From Natronorubrum halalkaliphilum (GTDB lineage Archaea > Halobacteriota > Halobacteria > Halobacteriales > Natrialbaceae): a DNA stretch of 64,000 nucleotides. Positions within the stretch are counted from its first letter, which is position 1. Each line of letters begins with the position of its first letter. The notes under the pieces were generated by a model, which worked only from the letters and a program-made list of their open reading frames with translations, did not search any database and was not told where the DNA came from. The DNA is taken from contig NZ_WUYX01000070.1 of the NCBI RefSeq assembly GCF_009834785.1, forward strand, positions 21,622 through 85,621. Reading direction: 5' to 3'. A program made the translations under genes and the position numbers. This document shows positions 25,221 through 35,028 of the stretch, piece after piece.

Positions 25221-27947
25221 TCACTCCGTCAGCAACTTCCGCAACACGAGGTGGAGCACGCCGCCGTTCTCGACGTACTTGACGGCTGCCGGCGTGCCGA
25301 CCTGTGCGGTTACGTCGAACTCGGTGGTCTCGCCCTCGTCGTCCTCGGCGACGACGGTGAGTTCGGCGTTCGGCTCGAGGCCGTCGTCTAAGCCCCGAAT
25401 GTCGAAGTGTTCGGAGCCGTCGAGGCCGAGTTCCTCCCAGCCGTCGCCGTCTTCGAACTGCAGGGGCAGGACGCCCATGCCGAGGAGGTTGTCGCGGTAG
25501 ATGCGCTCGTAGCTCTTGCCGATGGTCGCGCGGATACCGAGCAGATCGGTTCCTTTCGCGGCCCAGTCGCGGCTCGAGCCGGTCCCCAGTTCCTCGCCGG
25601 CCATGACGATGAGCGGGGTGTCCTCGTCGCGGTAGCGCTCGGAGGCCTCGAAGACGGTCGTCTCTTCGTCGGTCGGATGATGGATCGTGTAGCCACCCTC
25701 CTTTCCGTCGAGCATCTGGTTCTCGATGCGGACGTTCGCGAAGGTGCCCCGCATCATGACCTCGTGGTTCCCGCGGCGGGAGCCGTAGGTGTTGAACTCG
25801 TACGGTTCGACGCCGCGCTCCGCGAGCCACTGGCCGGCGGGCAGATCCTCGCTGAACGGCCCCGCCGGACTAATGTGGTCGGTCGTGACCGTGTCACCGA
25901 GGGTGAGCAGACAGCGCGCGTCCGCGATGTCTTCGACGCCGGGTTCGTCGAGCGGGAAGTCCTGGAAGAACGGCGGCTCACGGATGTACGTCGACTTCGA
26001 ATCCCACTCGTAGACCTCGCCGGTCGGCGCATCGAGTGCTTCCCAGCGGTCGTCGCCCTCGAAGACGCTCGCGTACTTCTCCTCGAACAGTTCGGCGGAG
26101 ACGCTGTCGTGGATCGTCTCTTTGACCTCCTGTGGGTCCGGCCAGACGTCCTCGAGGAAGACCGGTTCCCCGTCGTCGTTCGTGCCGATCGGCTCCTCTT
26201 CGAGGTCGATATCCATCTTCCCCGCGAGGCCGTACGCCACTACGAGCGGCGGACTGGCGAGATAGTTCGCGCGAATCTTCGGGTGAATCCGGGCCTCGAA
26301 GTTACGGTTGCCCGAGAGGACGCTGGTCGTCCAGAGGTCGTGGTCGTCGATGGCGGCCTCGATCGGTTCGGCGAGCGGGCCCGCGTTACCGATACAGGTC
26401 GTACAGCCGTAGCCGACGACGTGGTAGCCCAACTCCTCGAGGTCATCAAGCAGGTCGGCCTGTTTGAGATACTCGGTGACGACCTTGCTGCCGGGTGCGA
26501 GACTCGTCTTGACGTATTCGGGTACCTCGAGTCCCTGTTCGGCTGCATTTCGAGCGAGCAGTCCCGCAGCGACCATCACCGAGGGGTTCGAGGTGTTCGT
26601 ACAACTCGTGATCGCGCTGACCAGAACGGAGCCGTGGCCGATCTCGACCTCGGTTCCGTCCTCGAGGGTGACTGGAATTTTCTCGTCGAGTCCGGGCTGT
26701 TCCTTGGCGACGAGTCCACCGTCGCTCTCTGCGGCTCCCGAATCGATCACACCCTCCTCCGCGAGCAGCGTCGGGAAGTGCTCGTCCAGATCGCCCATCG
26801 GGATGCGGGCATGGGGCTTCTTGTGGCCCGCGAGGCTGGGTTCGACGGTGCCGAGGTCGAACTCGACTTCCTCGGTGAACTCCGGATCGTGCTCGCCAAA
26901 GAGACCCTGCGCTTCGAGGTACTCCTCGACGAGTTCGATGTGGTCATCCTCGCGGCCGGTCAACTCGAGGTAGTCGAGCGTCGCGTCGTCGACCGGGAAC
27001 ATGCTGATCGTCGACCCCTGCTCGGGGGCCATGTTCGCGATCGTCGCGCGATCCGCGACCGAAAGCTGCGAGACGCCGGGACCGAAGAACTCAACGAACT
27101 TGTCGACGACGCCAACCTGGCGAAGCTTTTCCGTGATGTGGAGCACGAGGTCGGTCGCGGTCGCGCCCTCTGGCAGTTCGCCGGTCAGTTTGACGCCGAC
27201 GACCTCCGGAAGCGTCATCGTGATCGGTTGGCCGAGCAGCGCGGCTTCGGCTTCGATCCCGCCGACGCCCCAGCCGACGACGCCGATGCCGCCGATCATC
27301 GGGGTGTGGCTGTCCGTGCCGACGAGGGTGTCGGGCAGGAGCCACTGCTCGCCGTCCTCCTCGCGGGCGTGGACGACCTTGCCGAGGTGTTCGAGATTGA
27401 CCTGGTGGACGATCCCGGTTCCCGGCGGCACGACGTTGAAGTCCTCGAAGGCCTGTTCCGCCCACTTGATCGCGCGGTAGCGCTCCTCGTTTCGCTCGTA
27501 CTCGAGTTCGACGTTCTGCTCGTAGGCGTCCTCGCTGCCGAAGTAGTCGACCTGCACGCTGTGGTCGATCACGAGGTCACACGGGACTTCAGGTTCGACG
27601 ACGGAGGGATCCTTCCCGGCGCGGTCCGCGGCCGAGCGCAGTGCGGCCAGGTCGACGACCGCCGGAACGCCGGTCAAGTCCTGGAGCACGACGCGGGAGG
27701 GCTGGAAGGGGACTTCGACGTCGGGGACGTCGGGTTCCCAGGAAGCCGCGTTTTCGACGTCCTGCGCCGAAATCATGTCGCCGTCGGCGTTTCGGAGCAC
27801 CGACTCGAGCAGCACGCGGATGCTTACCGGCAGTTTCTCGAGGTCACAGAGTCCCTGCTCCTCGAGGACCGTAAGATCGGCCATCTTGTACGTTTCGCCG
27901 TCGTGGTCGAACTCCCGGATCGCCTCCGAGAACTCATCAGTTGCCAT
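25221..27947 (-). CDS. acnA: Aconitate hydratase
   Basis: This enzyme interconverts citrate and isocitrate in the TCA cycle using a 4Fe-4S cluster. The 908-residue protein is of the AcnA/IRP1 type. Cluster cysteines are in SCTNTSNPS and GCTTCIGNAGP; DTLVGTDSHTPM, GVGGIEAEAA and the C-terminal swivel domain motif GEELGTGSSRDWAAKG are all intact. The start MATDEFSEAIREFDHDG at 27947 is preferred to a Met eight codons upstream, which reads through a Pro-rich leader. The 866-codon open frame on the opposite strand is a shadow. Confidence 0.96.
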   Translation of the reverse strand: MATDEFSEAIREFDHDGETYKMADLTVLEEQGLCDLEKLPVSIRVLLESVLRNADGDMISAQDVENAASWEPDVPDVEVPFQPSRVVLQDLTGVPAVVDLAALRSAADRAGKDPSVVEPEVPCDLVIDHSVQVDYFGSEDAYEQNVELEYERNEERYRAIKWAEQAFEDFNVVPPGTGIVHQVNLEHLGKVVHAREEDGEQWLLPDTLVGTDSHTPMIGGIGVVGWGVGGIEAEAALLGQPITMTLPEVVGVKLTGELPEGATATDLVLHITEKLRQVGVVDKFVEFFGPGVSQLSVADRATIANMAPEQGSTISMFPVDDATLDYLELTGREDDHIELVEEYLEAQGLFGEHDPEFTEEVEFDLGTVEPSLAGHKKPHARIPMGDLDEHFPTLLAEEGVIDSGAAESDGGLVAKEQPGLDEKIPVTLEDGTEVEIGHGSVLVSAITSCTNTSNPSVMVAAGLLARNAAEQGLEVPEYVKTSLAPGSKVVTEYLKQADLLDDLEELGYHVVGYGCTTCIGNAGPLAEPIEAAIDDHDLWTTSVLSGNRNFEARIHPKIRANYLASPPLVVAYGLAGKMDIDLEEEPIGTNDDGEPVFLEDVWPDPQEVKETIHDSVSAELFEEKYASVFEGDDRWEALDAPTGEVYEWDSKSTYIREPPFFQDFPLDEPGVEDIADARCLLTLGDTVTTDHISPAGPFSEDLPAGQWLAERGVEPYEFNTYGSRRGNHEVMMRGTFANVRIENQMLDGKEGGYTIHHPTDEETTVFEASERYRDEDTPLIVMAGEELGTGSSRDWAAKGTDLLGIRATIGKSYERIYRDNLLGMGVLPLQFEDGDGWEELGLDGSEHFDIRGLDDGLEPNAELTVVAEDDEGETTEFDVTAQVGTPAAVKYVENGGVLHLVLRKLLTE

Positions 27948-28067
27948 AGGGTAGCTTCGAGGTGGGGGCATTTGAATCCCTCGAGAATCCGCCGTAGAGC
28001 CATTTAGACCCCATATTTGGCGGGGATAGGTAGTGGTTTATAGGAGCGTCGCGTGTCGGCTCCGCTC

Positions 28068-28916
28068 TCAGTAGCCGAGTCGGTCGAGGGTCGCCTCGAG
28101 ATCGGCGACGTATCGCCCGCCGAAGAGGTGGACGTGGACGAGCAGCGGGTACAGTCGGTAAACGTATCGCCGGCGGTCGAAAAAGCCCGCGTCGACGGCG
28201 TGGTGAGTCTCGTATCGGTCGAAGAACGCGTCGCCGAACGTCCCGGTCCAGTCGATGTATGCGAGTTCGATCTCTGGGTGACCGTAGTACGTCGCCGGGT
28301 CCAGAAACGCCGTCACCTCGCCGTCTCGAGAAAGGATGTTCGTCGTCCAGATGTCGCCGTGGATCAGCGACGGAGCGTCTGGTTCGTCGAGCAGCGCCTC
28401 GAGTGCATCGCCGACCGCGGCGACGCGTTCGGCGAGTGACGACGGGAGCGCCCCGCTTTCGACTGCCACGCGTGTGAGGTGCTCGAGTCGGTGCTCGCGA
28501 TAGAAGTCGATCCAGGAGTCGGTCCACGGATTCGGCTGTCTGACCGGGCCGGTGAGGGTGTCTCGTTTGAACCCGAACGCGTCCGCGCGCTCGCCGTGAA
28601 GCGCAGCGAGCCGATCCGCCGCGTCTCGAGCGGCGGCGGGGCCGTGGTCGGTCGATCCCTCGACGTACTCGAGGATCATCAGGTCGGAATCGGCGAACAG
28701 GACGTCCGGAACGGGCAACTCGCTCTCGCGGGCCAGTGTCCGGAGCATGAACGCCTCGACCTCGAGGGGCGTCTCGTCGACCTTCGCGACGACCGGCGGC
28801 CCGTCCGCACGGTCGATGCGGTACACCGCCCCGATCTGGCCGCCCTCGAGTTCGGTGACCTCCGCAGGGTGAACATCGAGGACTCGCGCGACGTCGGCTG
28901 CGATCGATTCCGCCAT
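28068..28916 (-). CDS. Fructosamine kinase/phosphotransferase family protein
   Basis: This 282-residue protein has the fructosamine-3-kinase and aminoglycoside-phosphotransferase fold. It shows LEGGQIGAVYRID, the nucleotide-binding strand VVAKVDE, the catalytic loop SLIHGDIWTTNIL (HGDxxxxN) and the metal-binding AFLDPATYYGHPEIELAY. Fructosamine kinases phosphorylate glycated lysines so that the sugar falls off, which repairs protein; the archaeal substrate is untested. The gene follows folA by 9 bases, so thyA, folA and this gene form one transcription unit. Confidence 0.88.
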   Translation of the reverse strand: MAESIAADVARVLDVHPAEVTELEGGQIGAVYRIDRADGPPVVAKVDETPLEVEAFMLRTLARESELPVPDVLFADSDLMILEYVEGSTDHGPAAARDAADRLAALHGERADAFGFKRDTLTGPVRQPNPWTDSWIDFYREHRLEHLTRVAVESGALPSSLAERVAAVGDALEALLDEPDAPSLIHGDIWTTNILSRDGEVTAFLDPATYYGHPEIELAYIDWTGTFGDAFFDRYETHHAVDAGFFDRRRYVYRLYPLLVHVHLFGGRYVADLEATLDRLGY

Positions 28917-28925
28917 CCCATCCGA

Positions 28926-29525
28926 TCAGTCCCGGCGGACGTACTCGAGGAACGCGAACCCGTCCCGCTCGTCGCGAGCGACCTCGCGCCACGCGTCTCG
29001 ATCCCACTCGGGAAAGGTCGTCTCCCCGTCGGGTTCGTCGTGAACTTCGGTCACGAGCAGTCGATCGAGCGCCGGCAGAAACTGTTCGTAGACGGTCGCG
29101 CCGCCGGCGACGAAGAGCCGGTCGGCGTCGTCGTGGCGCTCGCGGGCAGCCGTTTCGGCCCGCTCGAGAGCTTCCTCGAGACTCCCCGCGACCACGGCGT
29201 TGTCCGGCGTCTCGAGTTCTCGACTCGTCAGGACCACCGTCGTTCGGCCCGGCAGGGGTTCGCCGAGCGCCTCGAGGATGCTCTCGTAGGTGACTCGGCC
29301 CATGATGACCGGGTGATCCATCGTCACCGCTTTGAACTGCTGCAGATCTTCCGGGATGTGCCAGGGCATCTCGCCGTCCTTGCCGATGACGCCGTTTTCC
29401 GCGACCGCGACGATACCGACGAGTTCGCGGTCGCTCTCGAGGGACGGGAGATCGACCGCTTCCGGTTCGGTTTCGGTTTCCGTCCCCGTTCCGGTCTCCG
29501 TCTCGCTCGATCCGCGCCCGTTCAT
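28926..29525 (-). CDS. folA: Dihydrofolate reductase
   Basis: The enzyme regenerates tetrahydrofolate after thymidylate synthesis. The 199-residue protein has the DHFR core LVGIVAVAENGVIGKDGEMPWHIPED, MDHPVIMGRVTYESI and LFVAGGATVYEQFL. Before the core lies a 35-residue N-terminal extension with alternating Thr-Glu (GTGTETETEPE) that is unusual for the family. The ATG at 29525 overlaps the thyA TGA by four bases (ATGA), indicating translational coupling with thyA. Confidence 0.94.
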   Translation of the reverse strand: MNGRGSSETETGTGTETETEPEAVDLPSLESDRELVGIVAVAENGVIGKDGEMPWHIPEDLQQFKAVTMDHPVIMGRVTYESILEALGEPLPGRTTVVLTSRELETPDNAVVAGSLEEALERAETAARERHDDADRLFVAGGATVYEQFLPALDRLLVTEVHDEPDGETTFPEWDRDAWREVARDERDGFAFLEYVRRD

Positions 29526-30538
29526 TCGGCCACCGAGAACTCGAGTCCGTCGTGGGACTCGTAGTCCCGCAGTTTCACGTCCTCGTAGGCTAACTCGTCG
29601 ATCGACGTCTCCGCGACCTCGAGCGTCGGCTGCTCGAGTGGCTCTCGAGACAGTTGCTCGAGCAGCCCAGGGACGTGATCGAGGCGTTCGTCGCCCTCGG
29701 CCTCGGCGGGCGCTTCGGACTCGAGCCACTCGCGGACCGCGAGGTAGTCCTCGCGGGATTCGGCGTCGGCCAGCCGGGACTGCAGCGACTCGAGGTTGTC
29801 CGCGTACCACTCACCGCGTGCGCCGCGGCCGCAGTAGACGTGAGCGTCGACGACGGTGTGAGCGAACGAGCCGGGTTCGAACCCAGTCTGTTGCGCTACC
29901 ACCTTCGTCAGGAGCGCGTAGGCCGCGATGTTAAACGGGACGCCCAGCGCGATGTCGCCCGAGCGCTGCGTGAGATGGCAGTTCAGCCGGTCGCCCTGGA
30001 CGTTGAAGACGAACGAGTAGTGACACGGCGGCAGCGTCGAGACGGCCGCGTTGGCCGGGTGCCAGGCGTTGACCACGAGACGGCGGGAGTTCGGCGAATC
30101 CGAGAGCGTGTCGACGACGTACTGTAACTGGTCGAACGTCCGCCGACCGTCTTCCTCCTCGGTGACCCATCGGTGGGACTCGTCGGGCCAGGACTCGCCC
30201 TCGAGTTGCGCTCCCTGCTCGGGAACCGGATACCGTCGCCAGAAGCGGCCGTACGCGGTGTCGAGTTTCCCCTCTTCGTCGGCCCACGCGTCCCAGATCT
30301 TCGTCTCCTCGCGGAGGGTTCGGATGTGTTCTTCGCCCGAGAGATACCAGCAGACCTCGTGGAGCATCGAGTTCCACCGGTAGCCGTCCATCTGTTTCGT
30401 CGTGAGGAGGGGGTACCCCTCCTGCAGATCGACCTCGTAGTGCTCGCTGAAGGCCGAAATCGTGTCGACACCGGTTCGATTGGGCTTGTACGCGCCCCCG
30501 CTGAGAGCCGACTCGACGAGATCGAGATACTGTTGCAT
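29522..30538 (-). CDS. thyA: Thymidylate synthase
   Basis: The enzyme methylates dUMP to dTMP with methylenetetrahydrofolate, consuming tetrahydrofolate that folA restores. The 338-residue protein starts MQQYLDLVESALSGG. It has the active-site cysteine in LPPCHYSFVFNVQ, the QRSGDIALGVPFNIAAYALL block and the folate-binding VDAHVY. It is longer than the roughly 264 residues of bacterial ThyA, mainly through acidic insertions after AWADEEGKLD and near the C-terminus (EAPAEAEGDERLD). The start at 30538 leaves 111 bases to the divergent mrfB-like gene. Confidence 0.96.
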   Translation of the reverse strand: MQQYLDLVESALSGGAYKPNRTGVDTISAFSEHYEVDLQEGYPLLTTKQMDGYRWNSMLHEVCWYLSGEEHIRTLREETKIWDAWADEEGKLDTAYGRFWRRYPVPEQGAQLEGESWPDESHRWVTEEEDGRRTFDQLQYVVDTLSDSPNSRRLVVNAWHPANAAVSTLPPCHYSFVFNVQGDRLNCHLTQRSGDIALGVPFNIAAYALLTKVVAQQTGFEPGSFAHTVVDAHVYCGRGARGEWYADNLESLQSRLADAESREDYLAVREWLESEAPAEAEGDERLDHVPGLLEQLSREPLEQPTLEVAETSIDELAYEDVKLRDYESHDGLEFSVAE

Positions 30539-30649
30539 TGTCGCCTCATTTGGAGCGACCCTACATAGTGGATTCGGCACCGGTCGAGTCAATTCACTTT
30601 CACTCCGCTGTCCAAACCCTCTTTGTCGTCCCGCGCGTTCCGACGAGCG

Positions 30650-32266
30650 ATGACCGCTCGAGACGGCGCGACCCTCCTCGCCCTCCCGCCCTCGGCGATC
30701 GCCGACCGCCCCGTCGCGACGCTCGAGGATCTCGATACGACCCTCGACCCCGACGCCGTCTGGGTGCTCGGACCGACCCGCGAGCCCCAGGCCTTCGCCC
30801 GGGCCCGAAGCGCGTTCGACGCGCCGGCGTTTCACCCGCCGCTCGAGACGGGGAGCGAGGGATCACTTAAGCGGCAGCCGCTCGGCGATAGCGAAATCGC
30901 CGTCACTGCAGGAATCGGGTCCCTCCGCGCAAATTCAGCTGACGTCTCGAACACGCTCGCTGAACAGTCCGACATCGCCGCGCTCGTCTGCGACGACGTG
31001 ACGACGACCGTTCGTCCGACCGCTCTCGAGACGACCCTCGAGGGCGCAGGGACACTCGCCGATGCGCTGCCGTCCGGCCAGGTCACGACCGTCTTGTCGG
31101 GGAGCGAACCGGCCGGCTACGACGAACTGTGGCACCTCGAGCCCGAAACCGGCGCGGTCCGGGCCGTCGAACACGACCTGCTCGGGGGGATCGAGCCGCT
31201 CGACGAGAACTGCGTCTCGGTTCGCTTGCAGGGTGCAGGCCCCGTCGAGGGCTACGACCGGCGTCAATCGATCGCGAGCCTGAGGCTCACCGACGATGGT
31301 GTCGATCGCGTCGATACCCACAAGATCACCAACTTCGGCCTCGAGGCCGTCTCCGGAATCGGCCCGAAAACCGCCGAGCGACTCGCCGGACGCGGGGTGA
31401 CGACCCGCACGGAACTCCTCGAGACCCCCGTCCAGACGCTGGCCGATCTCCCGAACGTGGGCCGGAAGGGGGCGCGCACGATGCACCGGCACGCGAGGGT
31501 TCTCGAGACGGGCGACCCCCGACGACTCAGCGGCGAGTCCCTGCCCGGCGAGGATTGGCACACGCCGCCGCTCTGCGTCGACATCGAGACCGATGGCCTC
31601 TCGCCGACGATCATCTGGCAGATCGGCGTCTACGACCCCGCGACGGACGACTACCGTGCGTTCGTCGAGCGCGACGATCCGTCTGACCCGGGATCGGTGC
31701 TCGAGGCCTTCTGCGACTGGCTGCTGGGCGTCCACCCCGATCGGGCGCTGCTGACGTGGAACGGGTGGCGATTTGACTACCGACACCTCGGGGCCTTCAT
31801 CGCGAAGCACGTCCCCTACTACGCCGACGAGTGGGAGTCGATCCCCAAATTCGACCTCTACCTCTGGGCCGTCGGCGACGACAACGCCTTGCTTCCCGGC
31901 CGAACGAACAAACTCGAGGCCGTTTCCGACGCGCTCGGCTACGAGAGCGCGGGGACCGGGCTCGACGGGGCGCAGACTGCCGCCGCGTACCAGCGATTCA
32001 TGCGAACGGGCGACCCCCTCGAGTGGGAGCGCCACGAAGCCTACTGCGAGGACGACTGTCGAGCGCTGTGGCACGTCTACGAGCGGCTTCGGGACGCGCC
32101 CCAGGCCGAGTCCCGGATCGATTCGAACCGCCGCGACTCGAGTCGGGTAGAGACGGACACCGCGAGCGGAGAATCCGCAAACGCAGACTCGACGGATCGA
32201 ACGGCGGACAGACAGCCCTCGAGCGAGCCCAAGAAAAGCGAACAGACCGGGTTGAGTGATTTCTAA
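30650..32266 (+). CDS. mrfB: MrfB/YprB-like exonuclease with helix-hairpin-helix domain
   Basis: This 538-residue protein combines an N-terminal domain of unknown type (1-240), two helix-hairpin-helix DNA-binding motifs (AVSGIGPKTAERLAGRGV and LADLPNVGRKGA, about 240-290) and a C-terminal RNase H-like exonuclease. The nuclease has Asp311 and Glu313 in VDIETDG, an Asp in NGWRFDYRHL, and Tyr465...Asp469, the DEDDy arrangement of YprB. The last 50 residues are a disordered charged tail. The next gene, 3 bases downstream, is the matching MrfA helicase. In Bacillus subtilis MrfA/MrfB excise mitomycin adducts independently of UvrABC. ATG at 30650 is chosen; a TTG at 30623 is possible. Confidence 0.85.
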   Translation: MTARDGATLLALPPSAIADRPVATLEDLDTTLDPDAVWVLGPTREPQAFARARSAFDAPAFHPPLETGSEGSLKRQPLGDSEIAVTAGIGSLRANSADVSNTLAEQSDIAALVCDDVTTTVRPTALETTLEGAGTLADALPSGQVTTVLSGSEPAGYDELWHLEPETGAVRAVEHDLLGGIEPLDENCVSVRLQGAGPVEGYDRRQSIASLRLTDDGVDRVDTHKITNFGLEAVSGIGPKTAERLAGRGVTTRTELLETPVQTLADLPNVGRKGARTMHRHARVLETGDPRRLSGESLPGEDWHTPPLCVDIETDGLSPTIIWQIGVYDPATDDYRAFVERDDPSDPGSVLEAFCDWLLGVHPDRALLTWNGWRFDYRHLGAFIAKHVPYYADEWESIPKFDLYLWAVGDDNALLPGRTNKLEAVSDALGYESAGTGLDGAQTAAAYQRFMRTGDPLEWERHEAYCEDDCRALWHVYERLRDAPQAESRIDSNRRDSSRVETDTASGESANADSTDRTADRQPSSEPKKSEQTGLSDF

Positions 32267-32269
32267 CCG

Positions 32270-34945
32270 ATGAGCGAGCACCACTCCGACGAGCGGACCG
32301 AGGTCCCGGTTACCGGCGACGAACTGGTCGAAACGTTCCCCGGCTACCGGAATCCGAACGATATTTCGCTGCTCGAGCGCCCCGGTCGACCCGCGTCGAC
32401 CGTCCCGAGCGCGGACGTCCTCCGAGCGGACCTCGCGGGGCCGCTCGAGCACGACCTCTACACCCATCAGGCGGAAGCTCTCGAAGCGCTTGCCCGCGAC
32501 GAGAACGTCTGCGTTGCGACGAGCACCTCCTCCGGGAAGACCAGGGTGTACGCGCTACAGATCGCCCGGAACTATCTGGCGGCACGGGCTCGAGGCGAGG
32601 CGTCGACCGCATACCTACTGTATCCCACCAAAGCGCTCTCGCGGGATCAGGAACGCAGCCTGAACGACCTCTACGACGAGCTGGGGCTCGACATCACGGT
32701 CAGCGTCTACGACGGCGACACCGAGCGCGGCCGGAATCGCAAGCGAATCCGGGAGGAGGCCGACGTCATCATCACGAACTTCGCGGGCGTCAACACCTAC
32801 CTGCACGACCACGACCGCTGGGCGAAATTTCTCTCGACGTGCGACCTCGTCGTGATCGACGAGTCCCACACCTACACCGGCGTCCACGGAATGCACGTCG
32901 CCTGGATCGTTCGGCGGCTGAAACGCGTGCTGTCGTACTACGACGCCGACCCCCAGTACGTCCTCACGAGCGCGACGATCGGCAACCCCGGCGAGCACTC
33001 GAGCGCCCTGATCGACGAGTCCGTCACCGTCGTCGACGAGGACGGCTCCCCCGCGGGACCTCGGGATCTGGTCCTCTGGAATCCGCCGCCACAGGGCCGA
33101 GAGGCGGACGACGACCGCGACGACTGGAGCGGGGCGGATGACGGTAACGGCGATACCGTCGTCGAACGCGTCCCCGCCACCGTCGAGGCTCCGCGGCTGC
33201 TCTCGCACCTGACCTATCAGGACGCCCAGACGCTGCTGTTTACCCCCTCGAGAAAGCTTGCGGAACTCTCGATCAAGCGGGCCTCGAAACACCGCCAGGA
33301 CAACCACTACTACGCGAATCCCGATCGGGCGAGCGCGATCGAGCCCTACCACGCGGGACACTCCCGGAAGAAGCGCCACGGGACCGAACACCAGCTCAAA
33401 ACCGGACTTCTGGACGGCATCGCATCAACCAACGCCCTCGAGTTGGGAATCGACATCGGCGCGATGGACGCGACGGTCCAGTTGGGCTACCCCGGTCAGC
33501 GCCAGTCGTTCTGGCAGCAGATCGGTCGGGCGGGCCGGGGCGCGAAACGAGCCCTCTCGGTGCTCGTCGCCGAACACCGCACGCTCGATCAGTACGTCGT
33601 GAACAACCCGGACTACCTCCTCGAGAACGACATCGAGGACGCCGTCGTCGACATCGACAACGACGCGGTCTTCGCCCGGCACCTGCGCTGTGCGGCCGAC
33701 GAACTGGCTATCGACGACTCCGACGTCGGCGCGTTCGCCGAGCGCGAGCGCCTCGAGCGAGCGATCGAGATGTGGCGTCGCGCCGGGCAGTTGACCGGCG
33801 CGCTCGAGACCGGCGTCTCCTACGTCGGGCCGCCGCGACCCCAGGGGTCCATTTCGCTGTACGCGACGACGGGCGAGGAGTACGAGGTGACCCTCGAGGA
33901 CGGCGCTGACCCGGCACAGGACCCCGAGATGGAACCGCTCGCGAAGGAGCGAGTCTTGCGGGATTTCCACGAGGGCGCGGTGAGGCTCCATCAGGGACAG
34001 CAGTACGAGGTCACGGCCGTCGATCACGGCTCGCCGCGACCGTCGGTCACGCTCAAACCGACGAATGTGGACTATTACACGCGCACGCGGACCGACGTTA
34101 CCGTCCTCGATGCGGTTTCCGAAGAATCGCGCGACATCGGTGACTTTACCCTTCACTTCGGCCGCGGGCGGGTGCTCGTCTACCACGGCACCTACGACAA
34201 AGTCGCGATCCACGGCGGGAAGAAAACGGACCAATCGATCCCCACGGAGAACCCGCCGCTGTCGATGGAGACCCAACTGTGCTGGCTCGAGGTGCCCCAG
34301 CGCGTCGAGCGGGCGCTGATAGAGAAATACCGGGACTTTTCGGTGCCCGAACTCGAGGACGGGCTCGCGGGAACGGCCCATCTCGGCTACGCGGGCGGCC
34401 TCCACGCCGCCGAGCACGCGACCATCGGCGTTGCGCCCCTCGAGTTGATGGTGGATAAACGGGATCTGGGCGGGCTGGCGACGCTGACGATCGATTCACA
34501 CCTCGATCAGGACGCCGATCCGGACGCCGATTCCCGATTCGGCGCTCCGGGAGCGGCCGACGACGCGCCGAAGAACATCGCCGCCGCCGAAGCGACCGTC
34601 CGCGAAATCGCGACCGACCTCGAGCGCACCCCCGCGAGCGGCTGGTTCATCTACGACGGCATCGAGGGCGGCCTCGGCTTCGCACGAGCGATATACGAGA
34701 ACTACGAGGCCGTCGCGCGGCGGGCGCGCGACCTCATCGCGGACTGTGACTGCGGAAACGTCGGGGGCTGTCCCGCCTGCGTGATGGACGAGCAGTGTGG
34801 GAACGACAACCAGCCGCTGCATCGCGGGGCTGCCGTGGACGTTCTGGATCAGTTACTCGGAACGGAAGATACGAGCGCGCTCGAGGCCCACCTGCCCGAC
34901 GACGAGCACGGCGGCGACCGGCGGCCGCCGCTGTTCTACGCCTGA
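32270..34945 (+). CDS. mrfA: MrfA/YprA-like DEAD-box helicase with DUF1998 zinc cluster
   Basis: This 891-residue superfamily 2 helicase has Walker A TSTSSGKT (Lys90), the DESH box at 197-200, a GIDIG-type motif V and motif VI QQIGRAGRG. The DUF1998 region near the C-terminus carries a cysteine cluster Cys826, Cys828, Cys834, Cys837 and Cys843, which in Bacillus MrfA holds zinc and is needed for function. The gene begins 3 bases after the exonuclease gene. The two products are expected to unwind and degrade damaged DNA as a repair system. Length is longer than bacterial YprA (about 750) because of acidic insertions. Confidence 0.93.
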   Translation: MSEHHSDERTEVPVTGDELVETFPGYRNPNDISLLERPGRPASTVPSADVLRADLAGPLEHDLYTHQAEALEALARDENVCVATSTSSGKTRVYALQIARNYLAARARGEASTAYLLYPTKALSRDQERSLNDLYDELGLDITVSVYDGDTERGRNRKRIREEADVIITNFAGVNTYLHDHDRWAKFLSTCDLVVIDESHTYTGVHGMHVAWIVRRLKRVLSYYDADPQYVLTSATIGNPGEHSSALIDESVTVVDEDGSPAGPRDLVLWNPPPQGREADDDRDDWSGADDGNGDTVVERVPATVEAPRLLSHLTYQDAQTLLFTPSRKLAELSIKRASKHRQDNHYYANPDRASAIEPYHAGHSRKKRHGTEHQLKTGLLDGIASTNALELGIDIGAMDATVQLGYPGQRQSFWQQIGRAGRGAKRALSVLVAEHRTLDQYVVNNPDYLLENDIEDAVVDIDNDAVFARHLRCAADELAIDDSDVGAFAERERLERAIEMWRRAGQLTGALETGVSYVGPPRPQGSISLYATTGEEYEVTLEDGADPAQDPEMEPLAKERVLRDFHEGAVRLHQGQQYEVTAVDHGSPRPSVTLKPTNVDYYTRTRTDVTVLDAVSEESRDIGDFTLHFGRGRVLVYHGTYDKVAIHGGKKTDQSIPTENPPLSMETQLCWLEVPQRVERALIEKYRDFSVPELEDGLAGTAHLGYAGGLHAAEHATIGVAPLELMVDKRDLGGLATLTIDSHLDQDADPDADSRFGAPGAADDAPKNIAAAEATVREIATDLERTPASGWFIYDGIEGGLGFARAIYENYEAVARRARDLIADCDCGNVGGCPACVMDEQCGNDNQPLHRGAAVDVLDQLLGTEDTSALEAHLPDDEHGGDRRPPLFYA

Positions 34946-35028
34946 GCCGGGGCAGCCGCTGCGATTCCGTGGAAATCGTTTCCAGGACGGATCGTTTAGG
35001 TCCGATCGTACCCGGCTCGAAACAGCGG

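Noticed and set aside
25407-28007. 866-codon open frame on the plus strand opposite aconitase
   Set aside because: It mirrors the aconitase codons exactly, with Asp/Val/Arg-rich nonsense. High-GC genes commonly leave an open antisense frame, and all aconitase motifs are on the minus strand.
29870-29895. GGGTTCGAACCC resembling a tRNA T-arm
   Set aside because: It lies inside thyA at the TGFEPGSFAH codons and no acceptor stem, D-arm or anticodon arm surrounds it. I found no tRNA in the window.
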